Positions 27,043-36,436 of a stretch of 64,000 nucleotides of DNA are shown here, piece after piece (positions within the stretch are counted from its first letter, which is position 1; each line of letters opens with the position of its first letter). A model generated the notes under the pieces. It worked only from the letters and a program-made list of their open reading frames with translations. It did no database searches and was not told where the DNA came from. The translations under genes and the position numbers were made by a program. The stretch is from Nostoc desertorum CM1-VF14 (GTDB taxonomy: Bacteria > Cyanobacteriota > Cyanobacteriia > Cyanobacteriales > Nostocaceae), in contig JAHHHR010000026.1 of the NCBI GenBank assembly GCA_019359245.1, positions 1 to 64,000 of the forward strand. The letters run 5' to 3'.

Positions 27043-30000
27043 ATGGAACCGAATTCAAATTTCACGAAAAATCAACTTCTCTTGTCAAGCGCTCAACTTC
27101 AAGAGCAACTAGAGCAACAAAAGGCTCTGGCGAGTGTAATTGTACGAATTCGGGAGTCTCTTGACTTAGAAACGATTTTTCAAACTACCGTTACACAAGT
27201 GCGTCAGTTACTAAATGCTGATCGTGTAGCAGTTTTCCAGTTTGATCAGGAAAAAGATTGGCAGGGAGAATTTATTTCTGAGGATGTTGCACTTGGGTGG
27301 AACTCAGCATTGGCAATAAAAGTTTACGACCACTGCTTTGGAGAACAATTTGCTTCCATTTACCAACAAGGTAGAGTGCAAGCAGTAGCAGATATTTACA
27401 AGGCGGGACTGAGTGATTGTCATGCCGCAATTTTGAGTAAATTTCAGGTACAGGCCAACCTCGTTGTCCCTTTATCGCGCCAGAAGGAACTGTGGGGATT
27501 GCTTTGCATTCATCAGTGTAGTGAGGCTCGTGACTGGAAAGAATCGGAAATTGAATTTATTCATCAAATTGCTGACCATCTTGTTGTTGCGATTCAACAA
27601 GCAAAGCATCTCCATGAAGTCCAATTGCAAGCCGCCAAATTGGCTCAAGCGGCTCAACGCGACAAAGTAATTGCTCGGATTGTCGATGAAATTCGCTCAC
27701 CCCTTGATATTGAAACCATCTTTAAAACCACAACTCAAGAAATACGCCAGCTGCTGCAAGCTGACCGAGTTGCTATCTTTAGCTTCAATGACGATTGGAG
27801 TGGTAACTTCGTTGCTGAATCATTTACGGAAGGCTGGATTCCGTTAGTTGGCGCTCAACCTGCGATCGCTGATACTTATTTACAACAGACGCAAGGAGGA
27901 CGTTATGCTAACAACCAGGCATTTACAGTCAATGACATTTATCAAGCCGGATTAACAAACTGTCATGTAACCTTGTTGGAGCAATTCCAGGCAAAAGCCT
28001 TTGCAACTGCACCCATTCTCCAAGGGGATCAACTTTGGGGAGTCATTGCTGCTTACCAAAATACCTCACCCAGACAGTGGCAATCTTATGAAGTCGAATC
28101 ACTGAGCAAAATCGGCACACAAATTGGTGTGGCAGTGCGACACCATAAGTTGCTCACATACGCTCAGTACCAAGCAGAGCAGCAAAAGACATTAACTAGC
28201 GTGATTACTCGAATTCGGGAATCCTTAGATTTAGATACAATCTTCCAAACTACTGTCACGGAGGCACGGAAAATGCTCCAAGCAGATCGAGTGACAGTCT
28301 TCCGTTTTGATCCTCAAAAAAATTGGGAAGGAGAATTTATTTCTGAGGATGTTGTACCTGAATGTAACTCAGTAATAGCAGAAAAAGTTTATGATTATTG
28401 CTTTGGTGAAAACTTTGCACCCCTTTACGCACAAGGTCGAGTAAATGCGATCGCTGATATTTATCAAGAAAAGTTTCCAGGTTGCTACGTTCAAATCTTA
28501 GAAAAGTTTCAAGTGCGGGCAAATATGATCGCACCTCTATTAAAAAAGGGAGAACTTTGGGGATTGCTGTGTATTCACCAATGCACTAGTCCTCGTTATT
28601 GGCAACCCTCTGAAATTGAATTTACCAGTCAAATAGCCGAGCAATTGGGAGTCGCATTAAAACAGGATTCTTATTTAAAGCAAGTTCAAATGCAAGTTGT
28701 CCAGTTAGCAGAAGCTACTGAACGTGAGAAAGCAATGGAACGGCAAGAATTACTGGCTGCAACCATTGATAAAATCCGCCAGTCACTCGATATTAAAACT
28801 ATTTTTAGAACCACTACTCAAGCTGTGCGAGAGTTGCTCGAAGTCGAGCGAGTTGCAATCTACCGTTTCAACCAAGATTGGAGCGGTAAATTTGTGGCAG
28901 ATTCTTTTAAAGATGGTTGGAAACCTGCTGCACAAGGCCAACTAATGATGATAGAAACCTTTGAAGATACAGGTGACGATAACGAACTTCCGCGTAATGA
29001 AACCTTTGTCCCAATTAGGGAAGGTGAAAAATTATGGGGGTTATTAGTTGCTTATCAAAATTCGCAGCCGCGTTATTGGAAAGAGGAAGAAATCAATTTA
29101 CTAGCTCAAGTAGGGGTTCAATTGGGAATTGCAATTCAGCAAGCAGAATTACTCGAACAAACTAAGCGTCAAACCTTAGAACTTACTCAAGCTCTGCAAG
29201 AATTAAAACAAACTCAAACCCGGTTAATTCAGGGTGAGAAAATGGCAGGTTTAGGACAACTACTTGCTGGAGTGGCTCATGAAATAAATAATCCTGTCAG
29301 TTTTATTTTTGGAAATCTCATCCATTTAAATGAATATACTCAAGAACTGCTAAATGTAGTGAAACTTTACCGTCAAAACTCCTCTCTATTGCCAACTGTC
29401 CAAGAGCAAATTGATAAGAGTGATTTGGACTTTCTTATCGAAGATTTACCCAAAACCCTTGAGTCAATGAAAGTAGGGACAGAGCGTATTTGTGAAATTG
29501 TGCTATCACTGCGTAACTTCTCTCGTACAGATGAGGCTGAATTGAAGGCAGTAAATATTCATGAAGGATTGGATAGTACTTTGCTAATCTTAGGGCATCG
29601 GCTCAAAAACAATAATGAACGCCCCGCTATTGAGGTTATTAAACAATATGGTAATTTCTCTTTGCTCGAATGCTATCCAGCACAATTAAATCAAGTGTTT
29701 ATGAATCTTTTGAGTAACAGTATCGATGCATTAGAGGAAAAGTTTAAAACTATACAGCAAAGGCATTTGAAGTTATGCCAAAGGTGTCCAAAAATACCTT
29801 TGACTATCTGGATTGGTACGCAAGCCGTTAATAACCAGCTTCTAATTAGAATAGCTGATAATGGTCTTGGGATTCCACAAGAGGTGCGATCGCATATGTT
29901 TGATCCCTTCTTCACTACCAAATCACCAGGTAAAGGTACGGGTTTAGGATTGTCTATCAGCCATCAAATAATAGTTGAAAAACATCATGGTCAGATTAAA

Positions 30001-30060
30001 TGTTCGTCTAAACCAGGAGAAGGAACAGAGTTTTTAATTGAAATTCCCACGGATAATTGA
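27043..30060 (+). CDS. Cyanobacteriochrome-type histidine kinase with four GAF domains
   Basis: A soluble 1005-residue kinase. GAF1 (about 40-185) carries D96-H-C98-F and C126-H127; the two Cys are 28 residues apart, the same spacing as the DXCF and canonical bilin cysteines of TePixJ. GAF2 (215-365) has only the canonical C307-H308. GAF3 (390-540) has D451-Y-C453-F with C481-Y482, again 28 apart. GAF4 (575-700) is shortened and lacks the cysteine segment. A coiled coil leads to HisKA with His746 in VAHEINNP and a complete HATPase domain (NLLSNSIDAL, DNGLGIP, GKGTGLGLSI). GAF1 and GAF3 should bind a phycobilin and sense blue/green or similar light; GAF2 may be a one-Cys type. GAF1/3 and GAF2/4 are more alike, so a two-GAF block was probably duplicated. 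No response regulator is adjacent. Confidence 0.92.
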   Translation: MEPNSNFTKNQLLLSSAQLQEQLEQQKALASVIVRIRESLDLETIFQTTVTQVRQLLNADRVAVFQFDQEKDWQGEFISEDVALGWNSALAIKVYDHCFGEQFASIYQQGRVQAVADIYKAGLSDCHAAILSKFQVQANLVVPLSRQKELWGLLCIHQCSEARDWKESEIEFIHQIADHLVVAIQQAKHLHEVQLQAAKLAQAAQRDKVIARIVDEIRSPLDIETIFKTTTQEIRQLLQADRVAIFSFNDDWSGNFVAESFTEGWIPLVGAQPAIADTYLQQTQGGRYANNQAFTVNDIYQAGLTNCHVTLLEQFQAKAFATAPILQGDQLWGVIAAYQNTSPRQWQSYEVESLSKIGTQIGVAVRHHKLLTYAQYQAEQQKTLTSVITRIRESLDLDTIFQTTVTEARKMLQADRVTVFRFDPQKNWEGEFISEDVVPECNSVIAEKVYDYCFGENFAPLYAQGRVNAIADIYQEKFPGCYVQILEKFQVRANMIAPLLKKGELWGLLCIHQCTSPRYWQPSEIEFTSQIAEQLGVALKQDSYLKQVQMQVVQLAEATEREKAMERQELLAATIDKIRQSLDIKTIFRTTTQAVRELLEVERVAIYRFNQDWSGKFVADSFKDGWKPAAQGQLMMIETFEDTGDDNELPRNETFVPIREGEKLWGLLVAYQNSQPRYWKEEEINLLAQVGVQLGIAIQQAELLEQTKRQTLELTQALQELKQTQTRLIQGEKMAGLGQLLAGVAHEINNPVSFIFGNLIHLNEYTQELLNVVKLYRQNSSLLPTVQEQIDKSDLDFLIEDLPKTLESMKVGTERICEIVLSLRNFSRTDEAELKAVNIHEGLDSTLLILGHRLKNNNERPAIEVIKQYGNFSLLECYPAQLNQVFMNLLSNSIDALEEKFKTIQQRHLKLCQRCPKIPLTIWIGTQAVNNQLLIRIADNGLGIPQEVRSHMFDPFFTTKSPGKGTGLGLSISHQIIVEKHHGQIKCSSKPGEGTEFLIEIPTDN

Positions 30061-30093
30061 TGTCTCTATTTTTAGGCTCAACGTTGAGATTTT

Positions 30094-30600
30094 TTACTTA
30101 CAACCTAAACTATCTCGCGTTGACATACCTGTAACCGGATTTACTCCATCCGCCCTTTCACACATTAGCGACACTTGATAACGGTCAATCAAAGCATCTG
30201 TAAAATCAGCACCTGTAATTTCGGCATCAAAAAAACGGCTACGGGTCAAAGTTGCTTCTGTAAAAATGGCATTTTTCAGGTTAGCACCATCCATAGTGAC
30301 GCGATCGACTAAAGCGCCGCTCAAGTTTGCACCTTCCAAATTTGCTTTTAATAAAACTCCTTTAGTGAGAATTGCGTTGGTTAAATTTGCTCCTTGAAAA
30401 TTCGTCCCCCGCATTTCTGCTGCTACAAAAGTCACACCTGCCAAATCAGCATGAGAAAAATCACGATCTTCTAAATTTATATTGTTGTAATTAATTGTAT
30501 TTATCTGAGCAAAAGCAGGTTTGGGATTAAGTATTATCCACCCAAATGCCAGTATCAAAATCACAATCAAACCAAAAAAGCGCAGTAAAATCTTTTTCAT
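30094..30600 (-). CDS. Pentapeptide-repeat protein with signal/anchor segment
   Basis: 168 residues. A hydrophobic N-terminal segment (FFGLIVILILAFGWII, then PAFAQ) is a likely Sec signal with cleavage after AFA. It is followed by about fifteen A(D/N)LXX pentapeptides (HADLAGVTF, GANLTNAIL, GANLSGALV, GADFTDALI), forming a right-handed quadrilateral helix of roughly four turns. The C-terminus has Cys residues in LMCERAD and LGCK which could form a disulfide. The form resembles the lumenal pentapeptide proteins of cyanobacteria and chloroplasts, so the likely site is the thylakoid lumen or periplasm. Function unknown. Confidence 0.88.
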   Translation of the reverse strand: MKKILLRFFGLIVILILAFGWIILNPKPAFAQINTINYNNINLEDRDFSHADLAGVTFVAAEMRGTNFQGANLTNAILTKGVLLKANLEGANLSGALVDRVTMDGANLKNAIFTEATLTRSRFFDAEITGADFTDALIDRYQVSLMCERADGVNPVTGMSTRDSLGCK

Positions 30601-30652
30601 AACTTTATTATTTATCAGCAGTCCTTTGTCATTAGTCGTTTGTCATTGAACC

Positions 30653-30680
30653 AATGACTAATGACTAATGACTAATGACT
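30653..30680. repeat. Heptanucleotide tandem repeat, AATGACT x4
   Basis: Four perfect AATGACT copies, with flanking degenerate 'cattagtc' repeats from about 30625. This is the short tandemly repeated repetitive (STRR) type of heterocystous cyanobacteria. Degenerate relatives occur near 39070-39105 and 43865-43935. Confidence 0.9.
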
Positions 30681-30685
30681 CTTGA

Positions 30686-32203
30686 CTATTTCCAATCTTT
30701 ACCAATCCGAATTGTGAGATCAGATTCTAAATTACCAATCGCCGCTACCTCAATTTGACCCAAGCCTAAGACTTTTTGCAAATCAACTCCAACTCGGCGG
30801 TTGCCTTTTTGGACAACAATCTGAGTTTGACGTTGGGTATCTGGCCAATCAGGCACTTTGTAAATATTAGTAAAGCCTTTCTGTTTCAAATAAGCAATAA
30901 CTTTTTCAGTTAGCTGAGGTTGATTGGAGGCATTTTGAATAGCAATTTTGAGCTTAGGAACCTGACGCATATCTGGTTTTAGACCAGGTACATTTACCCC
31001 AACATAATCATTCAACAGGCTCTGTTGTCCAGTCATATTTAGCCAATAGCTATCAGGGTCTTTGCTAAAACGGCTAAACGTACCAGGCAACACGGTCATT
31101 TGGAAATTATCCCGATCCAAGTTGAGTCCGAAATTTACCAACGCCATCATTTCTTCCATCTTCAGGTTGGTATCAAAGTATTTTCGCATCAAGCGAGTTA
31201 ATTGAGGCAACCTTGGCAAAATGGTAGGACTATTTAAGCGTTGCAGCAATGCTGCTGTTAGTGCTTGCTGACGCTGCACTCTCGGTAAATCTCCCAAACC
31301 TGGTTCGCGGAATCGGACAAACTGTTCTGCTTGTTCGCCGTTGAGTGTTTGCCAGCCACTGACTAAATTAATTGACAGACGACTGCTGGAGTCTTTATAT
31401 TCCATTGATTGGGGAACAAAGACCTCTACTCCGCCTAACTGATCGACTAACTGCCGTAAGCCACTGGTAGAAATACGGATATAGCGATCAATTGGGGCAT
31501 TGTTTAAGGTACGACTAACTACCCGTGCTGCCAAGACTGGACCACCTTTGGCATTAGCATCAGATACCTTAGTTAATCCCTTTTCTCCCTTTTCTGGGAT
31601 GGCGATCATCGTATCTCTAGGGATGGAAAGCACCCGCACAGATTTTTCACTAGGGTTGAGCCGTACCAGTAGCATCGTGTCACTTTTCCCAGCAAAGCTT
31701 TCTGGTGAACCATCAACAGTACCGCTAACTGGTTCAATCCCCATAATTAAAATATTCATCGGTCGTGAAAGCTGGTACTGGGAGAGTTTGCTCCATAACT
31801 CCCCTGGTAGTGGTATTTTTACCTCGTCTTGAGCAGTTCCTAAATCTTCATCTGTTCGATCTAGATTGCTCCATAACGGGGTCCAAAGAGCTAAGGTTGA
31901 TACCAGCAACCCAGATAAGACGACGCCGATGACAACCGTCATGATCCACAACAGCCATCGAGGCATGGTTAAGCCCAGTCTCTCGTAAAGCTGATTGGGA
32001 ATTGCACCCATTGATTCGACGACCCTACGATTGGGATGCGCTAGCGGGTTTAGTTCGACATCCTCCTCCTCTGAATCAGCTACTGGTGCAGGTGTTACTT
32101 GATTTTCTGTTCGTTGACTTTGCTGCGATCGCACCTCAGTTTCAAGTTCTGCAACTTGCTGAGATCCAAGCGGATTTTCCGACCATTCGACTTGTTTTAT
32201 CAC
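30686..32203 (-). CDS. LytR-CpsA-Psr (LCP) family envelope ligase
   Basis: About 505 residues. A cytoplasmic N-terminal region (1-100) leads to one membrane helix (LLWIMTVVIGVVLSGLLVSTLAL), then the extracytoplasmic LCP domain: PMNILIMGIEPV, SDTMLLVRLNPSEKSVRVLSIPRD with its conserved Arg and Asp, and RFREPGLGDLPRVQRQQ. A LytR_C domain follows (about 425-500). LCP proteins transfer lipid-linked glycopolymers onto peptidoglycan or related acceptors. The GTG at 32203 has an excellent GGGGAGA at six-base spacing; the frame runs six codons further to a TTG that overlaps this site. It is divergent from the mannose-1-phosphate guanylyltransferase gene, a sugar-nucleotide enzyme, which suggests a shared role in envelope glycans. 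Confidence 0.92.
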   Translation of the reverse strand: MIKQVEWSENPLGSQQVAELETEVRSQQSQRTENQVTPAPVADSEEEDVELNPLAHPNRRVVESMGAIPNQLYERLGLTMPRWLLWIMTVVIGVVLSGLLVSTLALWTPLWSNLDRTDEDLGTAQDEVKIPLPGELWSKLSQYQLSRPMNILIMGIEPVSGTVDGSPESFAGKSDTMLLVRLNPSEKSVRVLSIPRDTMIAIPEKGEKGLTKVSDANAKGGPVLAARVVSRTLNNAPIDRYIRISTSGLRQLVDQLGGVEVFVPQSMEYKDSSSRLSINLVSGWQTLNGEQAEQFVRFREPGLGDLPRVQRQQALTAALLQRLNSPTILPRLPQLTRLMRKYFDTNLKMEEMMALVNFGLNLDRDNFQMTVLPGTFSRFSKDPDSYWLNMTGQQSLLNDYVGVNVPGLKPDMRQVPKLKIAIQNASNQPQLTEKVIAYLKQKGFTNIYKVPDWPDTQRQTQIVVQKGNRRVGVDLQKVLGLGQIEVAAIGNLESDLTIRIGKDWK

Positions 32204-32318
32204 AATTATCTCCCCACTCAACCACTCCCTAAAAGTATGTTAATCCAAGCTACAAATATTGCCAGTGGAAAAGCTCACTGTAAACTTGTAATGTTCTTCG
32301 GTAGGCGTGTATGACAAC

Positions 32319-33383
32319 ATGAATACTTTATTGTTCCCCGTAATCCTTGCTGGTGGTAAAGGTGAACGTTTTTGGCCCCTGAGTCGCAAAGACCGACCTA
32401 AGCAATTTTTAAGTCTTGATGGTAGCTCTAGAAGTTTATTACAAGCAACCGCCGATCGATTGATTGAACTCGCTGGCGGGTGGGATTCCTTGTGGGTAAT
32501 TACTTCTAGCCAGATAGCTGAAGGGGTGAGACAACAATTACCTGATCTACCATCTCAAAATTTATTGATTGAGTCGGAAGGAAGAGACACCGCCGCAGCC
32601 GTTGCTTGGACAAGTTTAGAAATCAAACAGCGCTATGGAGAAGACGCTGTTATTGGCTTTTTCCCTGCTGACCACTGGATCGCTGATCAAGAGGCGTTTG
32701 CACACACATTAAGTGCGGCTACGCAACTAGCAGCAAGCACAGCAGCGATCGTTACACTGGGGATCAAGCCTACTTTTCCATCAACCGGTTACGGCTACAT
32801 TGAACAAGGTGAAAAAATAGGTAGCTTTAATGAGTTGCCAGCCTATCACGTCAATCGTTTTACTGAAAAGCCCGACCGTGAAACGGCAGAAACTTTTTTA
32901 TCTACGGGACGTTTTAGCTGGAATAGTGGAATGTTCGTTTTTCGGGCAGGGGTTGTTCTCAAGGAACTACATACCCATGCACCAGAAATTATCGAACCTT
33001 TAGAACAACATGGCCCTGATATCTATCCCCAGTTGCCTAAGAAGAGTATAGACTATGCGCTAATGGAAAAGACAACTCTAGCATACGTTTTGCCAGTTGA
33101 TTTTGGTTGGGATGATTTAGGAGATTGGAATGCGATCGAACGCTTACTTAAAACAGAGGAAAATCCCAATGTAGAACTGGCTACGCACGTAGGGCTAGAT
33201 ACGCAGGGTGCAATTATTTACGCCTCAAATCCAGAGGATGTAGTTGTTACAATTGGTTTAGAGGACGTGGTGATTGTGCGCGATCGCAATGTCACCCTCG
33301 TTGTTAAAAAAGAACGTACCCAGGAAATCAAGCAGATCCTTAAAATTCTTCAAAGCGATTCCCAATTTACTGACCTGCTATAA
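32319..33383 (+). CDS. Mannose-1-phosphate guanylyltransferase
   Basis: 354 residues of the nucleotidyltransferase type. The signature ILAGGKGERFWPLSRKDRPKQ is at the N-terminus, FPADHWI is the metal/nucleotide loop, and VNRFTEKPD the substrate motif. It makes GDP-mannose for glycans and exopolysaccharide. It lacks the C-terminal phosphomannose isomerase (cupin) domain of bifunctional ManC/AlgA. The frame is open to a GTG at 32307, but the ATG at 32319 gives the family start MNTLLFPVILAGG. It ends 220 bases before the UbiB gene, separated by a repeat block. Confidence 0.92.
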   Translation: MNTLLFPVILAGGKGERFWPLSRKDRPKQFLSLDGSSRSLLQATADRLIELAGGWDSLWVITSSQIAEGVRQQLPDLPSQNLLIESEGRDTAAAVAWTSLEIKQRYGEDAVIGFFPADHWIADQEAFAHTLSAATQLAASTAAIVTLGIKPTFPSTGYGYIEQGEKIGSFNELPAYHVNRFTEKPDRETAETFLSTGRFSWNSGMFVFRAGVVLKELHTHAPEIIEPLEQHGPDIYPQLPKKSIDYALMEKTTLAYVLPVDFGWDDLGDWNAIERLLKTEENPNVELATHVGLDTQGAIIYASNPEDVVVTIGLEDVVIVRDRNVTLVVKKERTQEIKQILKILQSDSQFTDLL

Positions 33384-33455
33384 AAGTTAAAACCCTTGGC
33401 AGAGGCGAAAAAGCCTATTTTCCAATTATAACTTGACTGTCGAAAAGCGGAGCAT

Positions 33456-33600
33456 TAGGAAGAGGCAGGGGGGCAGGGAGCAGGGAGCAGAGGGGAAAAA
33501 GAAAAAGCTAATTTTTTATTCTCCCCCTTGCCTCCCGCCCCCTGCCCCTATTCCTCACTCCCCACTCCCCACTCCCCACTCCCCACTCCCCACTCCCAAA
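33456..33600. repeat. G-rich/C-rich imperfect inverted repeat ending in CACTCCC x6
   Basis: A G-rich arm (aggggggcagggagcaggg, 33467 onward) faces a C-rich arm (ccttgcctcccgccccctgc). It ends with six perfect CACTCCC heptamers at 33556-33597. The left arm matches the in-frame insert of the kinase gene at about 2757-2882 (agaagaggcag(a/g)gggcaggg), so both belong to one dispersed family. The block fills the 5' leader of the UbiB gene. Confidence 0.8.
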
Positions 33601-33601
33601 A

Positions 33602-35248
33602 ATGTTCCTCACCCAAACTGTTCCCCGTCAACGAGAAATTCTTGAAGTATTCCTTCGCAATGGCTGGGACTATATGCGAAGGTTACTTACTGGTGGCAAA
33701 GCTGATGAACCCCAACTACCTACACCTGCGGTTTTAAAAAATATCTTGGTAGACTTGGGGCCAGTTTACGTCAAACTTGGCCAGCTAATGTCTACGCGTC
33801 CAGATTTACTGAGCGCCGCCTATATTGAGGAATTATCAACTTTACAAGACGAAGTACCACCAGTGCCTTGGTCAGAGATAGAAATAATCCTCCGTAAAGA
33901 ATTAAAACGTCCACTAGCAGAAACCTTCAGCACAGTTAACCCGATCCCAGTAGCGGCAGGATCAATTGCCCAAACACATCGCGCTACATTAGCAGACGGT
34001 CGAGAAGTCGCTTTGAAAGTGCAACGTCCGGGAATCGATCTGACTATTGCCCAAGATATTGCTTTAATTCAAGGTATTGCCGATTTAGTGGCGCGGACTG
34101 AGTTTGGGCAAACTTATGAAATTAAATCCATCGCCGAAGAATTTACTAAAGCTTTAGAAGCCGAGTTAGATTTTACACGAGAAGCGGGTTTTACAGACCA
34201 ACTGCGGCGCAATTTATCTAAAAGTCGCTGGTATGATCCCACGCAAATAGTGGTTGCGGAAATTAACTGGGAATTGACCACAGAGAAATTACTGGTCATG
34301 GAATGGCTGGATGGAGTGCCGTTCCTGGCGGCGGATTTGGATAATGACCCCAACGTTAAAGATCCTGCCGAAAAGCGTAAAGAAATAACTACTTTGTTAT
34401 TTCGGGTATTTTTCCAGCAACTATATATTGATGGCTTTTTTCACGCCGATCCCCATCCAGGAAACTTGTTTTATCTCAAAGATGGTCGTGTTGCCCTCTT
34501 AGACTGTGGCATGGTGGGAAGACTTGATCCCCGTACACAGCAGATATTAACAGAGATGTTGTTAGCGATCGTTGATTTAGATGCTCAAAGGTGCGCTCAG
34601 TTAACTTTGCAGCTATCAGATTCTGCTCAACCAGTAATTTTGTCGCGGTTAGAAAATGATTACGATCGCATGTTGCGAAAGTATCACAATGTCAGCCTCA
34701 CGCAAATAAACTTCAGTCAGATAATTTATGAAGTTTTACAAGTTGCCCGCAACAATAAAATTAGATTACCTAGCAATATGGGTTTGTATGCCAAAACCCT
34801 AGCTAATTTAGAGGGTGTGGCGCGGACATTCAACCCGGAGCTTAACTTTTTTGATGAAGTCAAACCATTAATTACAGACTTGTTTCGTAGGCAATTATTG
34901 GGCGATAATCCAGTGCGATCGCTCCTGAGAACAGCCTTAGATATTAAAAGTCTGTCTCTCCAATCTCCTCGCCAAATTGAACTGTTATTAGACCGAGTTA
35001 CATCAGAAACCTTACAGTGGAATCTATCGCTGCGGGGTTTAGATGGCGTACGACGCACTATGGACGATGCGGCTAACCGACTATCTTTTAGTATATTAGT
35101 GGGTTCACTGATTATGGGAGCAGCAATTATTTCCACCAGAGCGCAGACAAGTCAGCTATCTTTTTTAAGCACCACCCTGTTTGCAGTCGCTAGTTTATTA
35201 GGTTTGTGGTTAATTATCAGTACATTGCGATCGGGACGTTTACGCTAA
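33602..35248 (+). CDS. UbiB/ABC1-family atypical kinase
   Basis: A 548-residue ABC1/UbiB protein. Visible motifs are the KxGQ region YVKLGQLMSTRPDLL, the Ala-rich nucleotide loop PVAAGSIAQTHRA, the lysine in VALKVQRPG, FHADPHPGNLF as catalytic loop and LLDCGMVGRLD as the metal (DFG-like) motif. Two C-terminal hydrophobic segments (SILVGSLIMGAAII and FAVASLLGLWLII) would anchor it in the membrane. In cyanobacteria and plastids such proteins act with quinone or tocopherol metabolism and thylakoid stress responses. The ATG at 33602 lies four bases after a CACTCCC heptamer array and has no Shine-Dalgarno site. The protein start MFLTQTVPRQREILEVF still looks right for the family. Confidence 0.92.
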   Translation: MFLTQTVPRQREILEVFLRNGWDYMRRLLTGGKADEPQLPTPAVLKNILVDLGPVYVKLGQLMSTRPDLLSAAYIEELSTLQDEVPPVPWSEIEIILRKELKRPLAETFSTVNPIPVAAGSIAQTHRATLADGREVALKVQRPGIDLTIAQDIALIQGIADLVARTEFGQTYEIKSIAEEFTKALEAELDFTREAGFTDQLRRNLSKSRWYDPTQIVVAEINWELTTEKLLVMEWLDGVPFLAADLDNDPNVKDPAEKRKEITTLLFRVFFQQLYIDGFFHADPHPGNLFYLKDGRVALLDCGMVGRLDPRTQQILTEMLLAIVDLDAQRCAQLTLQLSDSAQPVILSRLENDYDRMLRKYHNVSLTQINFSQIIYEVLQVARNNKIRLPSNMGLYAKTLANLEGVARTFNPELNFFDEVKPLITDLFRRQLLGDNPVRSLLRTALDIKSLSLQSPRQIELLLDRVTSETLQWNLSLRGLDGVRRTMDDAANRLSFSILVGSLIMGAAIISTRAQTSQLSFLSTTLFAVASLLGLWLIISTLRSGRLR

Positions 35249-35409
35249 AGTCTATGTGTTGTGCTTGAGTAATGTCCACCACAGTAAATCATGATATGTC
35301 ACTGGCGAAAATCCCTGCTTTTGTCTTTGGAACCACAGATAAATAGCATTAAACACCAGTGATTTATGTGTGTTTACCTATATATATCTGTGGTTCTAAT
35401 ATAAAAAAT

Positions 35410-36390
35410 ATGTCAATCATCATTGCTGAAAAGCTAAGTAAATCTTACCCGGTCGCGGTCAAAAATCCGGGTATTAAAGGCACAATAACCCACTTGTTTC
35501 GCCGCACCTACCGCTCAATTCAAGCAGTTCAGGATGTTTCCTTTGAAATTGCTCCTGGCGAAGTTGTGGGGTTTTTGGGCCCAAATGGTGCTGGTAAAAC
35601 TACCACACTCAAAATGCTCACGGGGCTGATTCATCCCTCTAGCGGTGCTGTTAAAGTAGCAGGACAAATTCCGTTTCATCGCAAAGAAGCATTTTTGCAA
35701 AAAGTTACCTTGGTAATGGGGCAAAAGCAGCAGCTAATTTGGGACTTACCAGCGCTGGATTCTTTGAGAATTAATGCTGCTGTATATAACATCTCTGATA
35801 AAGAGTTCCAGCGCCGGGTGGGAGAACTAACAGAGATGCTTTCTTTAGAAGGTAAACTTACCCAACCAGTACGGAAGCTATCTTTGGGTGAACGAATGAA
35901 GGCGGAATTGCTGGCAGCACTTTTGCACCGTCCTCACGTATTATTCCTAGATGAACCAACGCTAGGACTAGATGTGAATGCTCAGGCGGCGGTGCGCGAT
36001 TTTTTGCGCGACTACAATCAGCGTTATCAAGCCACAGTGCTGTTAACGAGTCATTACATGGCTGATATTACAGCTTTGTGTCAACGAGTGCTGTTGATTC
36101 ATGAGGGAAGGCTGATGTATGACGGTAGTTTAGATGGACTACTAGAACGTTTTGCCCCATATCGGGAAGTTCATATAGAGTTAGCCCAACCTTTACCGAT
36201 AGAAAAACTTATGACCTATGGTGATGTGCAACTGTTAGAAGGGCGATCGGTGCATTTTATGATACCTAGAGAGGCGCTCACCCGCATGGTATCTAAGATT
36301 TTGACGGATTTGGAGGTAATTGATTTAACAGTTACCGAACCGCCTGTAGAAGAAGTGATTGGACGAGTTTTTCAGGCGGGTGTTGTGTAG
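35410..36390 (+). CDS. ABC exporter ATP-binding protein
   Basis: About 326 residues. Walker A GPNGAGKTT, Q-loop region LVMGQKQQL, signature LSLGERMK, Walker B VLFLDEPTLGLD and the H-loop LTSHYMAD are all present. It carries an 80-residue C-terminal extension (PYREVHIEL to VIGRVFQAG) as seen in ABC-2 (NatA/CcmA-like) ATPases. The frame is open to 35359, but the ATG at 35410 gives MSIIIAEKLSKSYP. The membrane partner is 46 bases downstream, so the two form an operon. The substrate is unknown. Confidence 0.9.
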   Translation: MSIIIAEKLSKSYPVAVKNPGIKGTITHLFRRTYRSIQAVQDVSFEIAPGEVVGFLGPNGAGKTTTLKMLTGLIHPSSGAVKVAGQIPFHRKEAFLQKVTLVMGQKQQLIWDLPALDSLRINAAVYNISDKEFQRRVGELTEMLSLEGKLTQPVRKLSLGERMKAELLAALLHRPHVLFLDEPTLGLDVNAQAAVRDFLRDYNQRYQATVLLTSHYMADITALCQRVLLIHEGRLMYDGSLDGLLERFAPYREVHIELAQPLPIEKLMTYGDVQLLEGRSVHFMIPREALTRMVSKILTDLEVIDLTVTEPPVEEVIGRVFQAGVV

Positions 36391-36436
36391 TTAGTGCTGA
36401 GACGAGTAGAGTTGGCGAAGGGAGAATGCAGCATAG

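Noticed and set aside
26853..27065. 70-codon minus-strand frame overlapping the cyanobacteriochrome gene start
   Set aside because: Overlaps a well-supported gene on the other strand and shows no domain.
33545..33600. CACTCCC heptamers as a CRISPR-like array
   Set aside because: Units are seven bases with no spacers; this is a simple tandem repeat.
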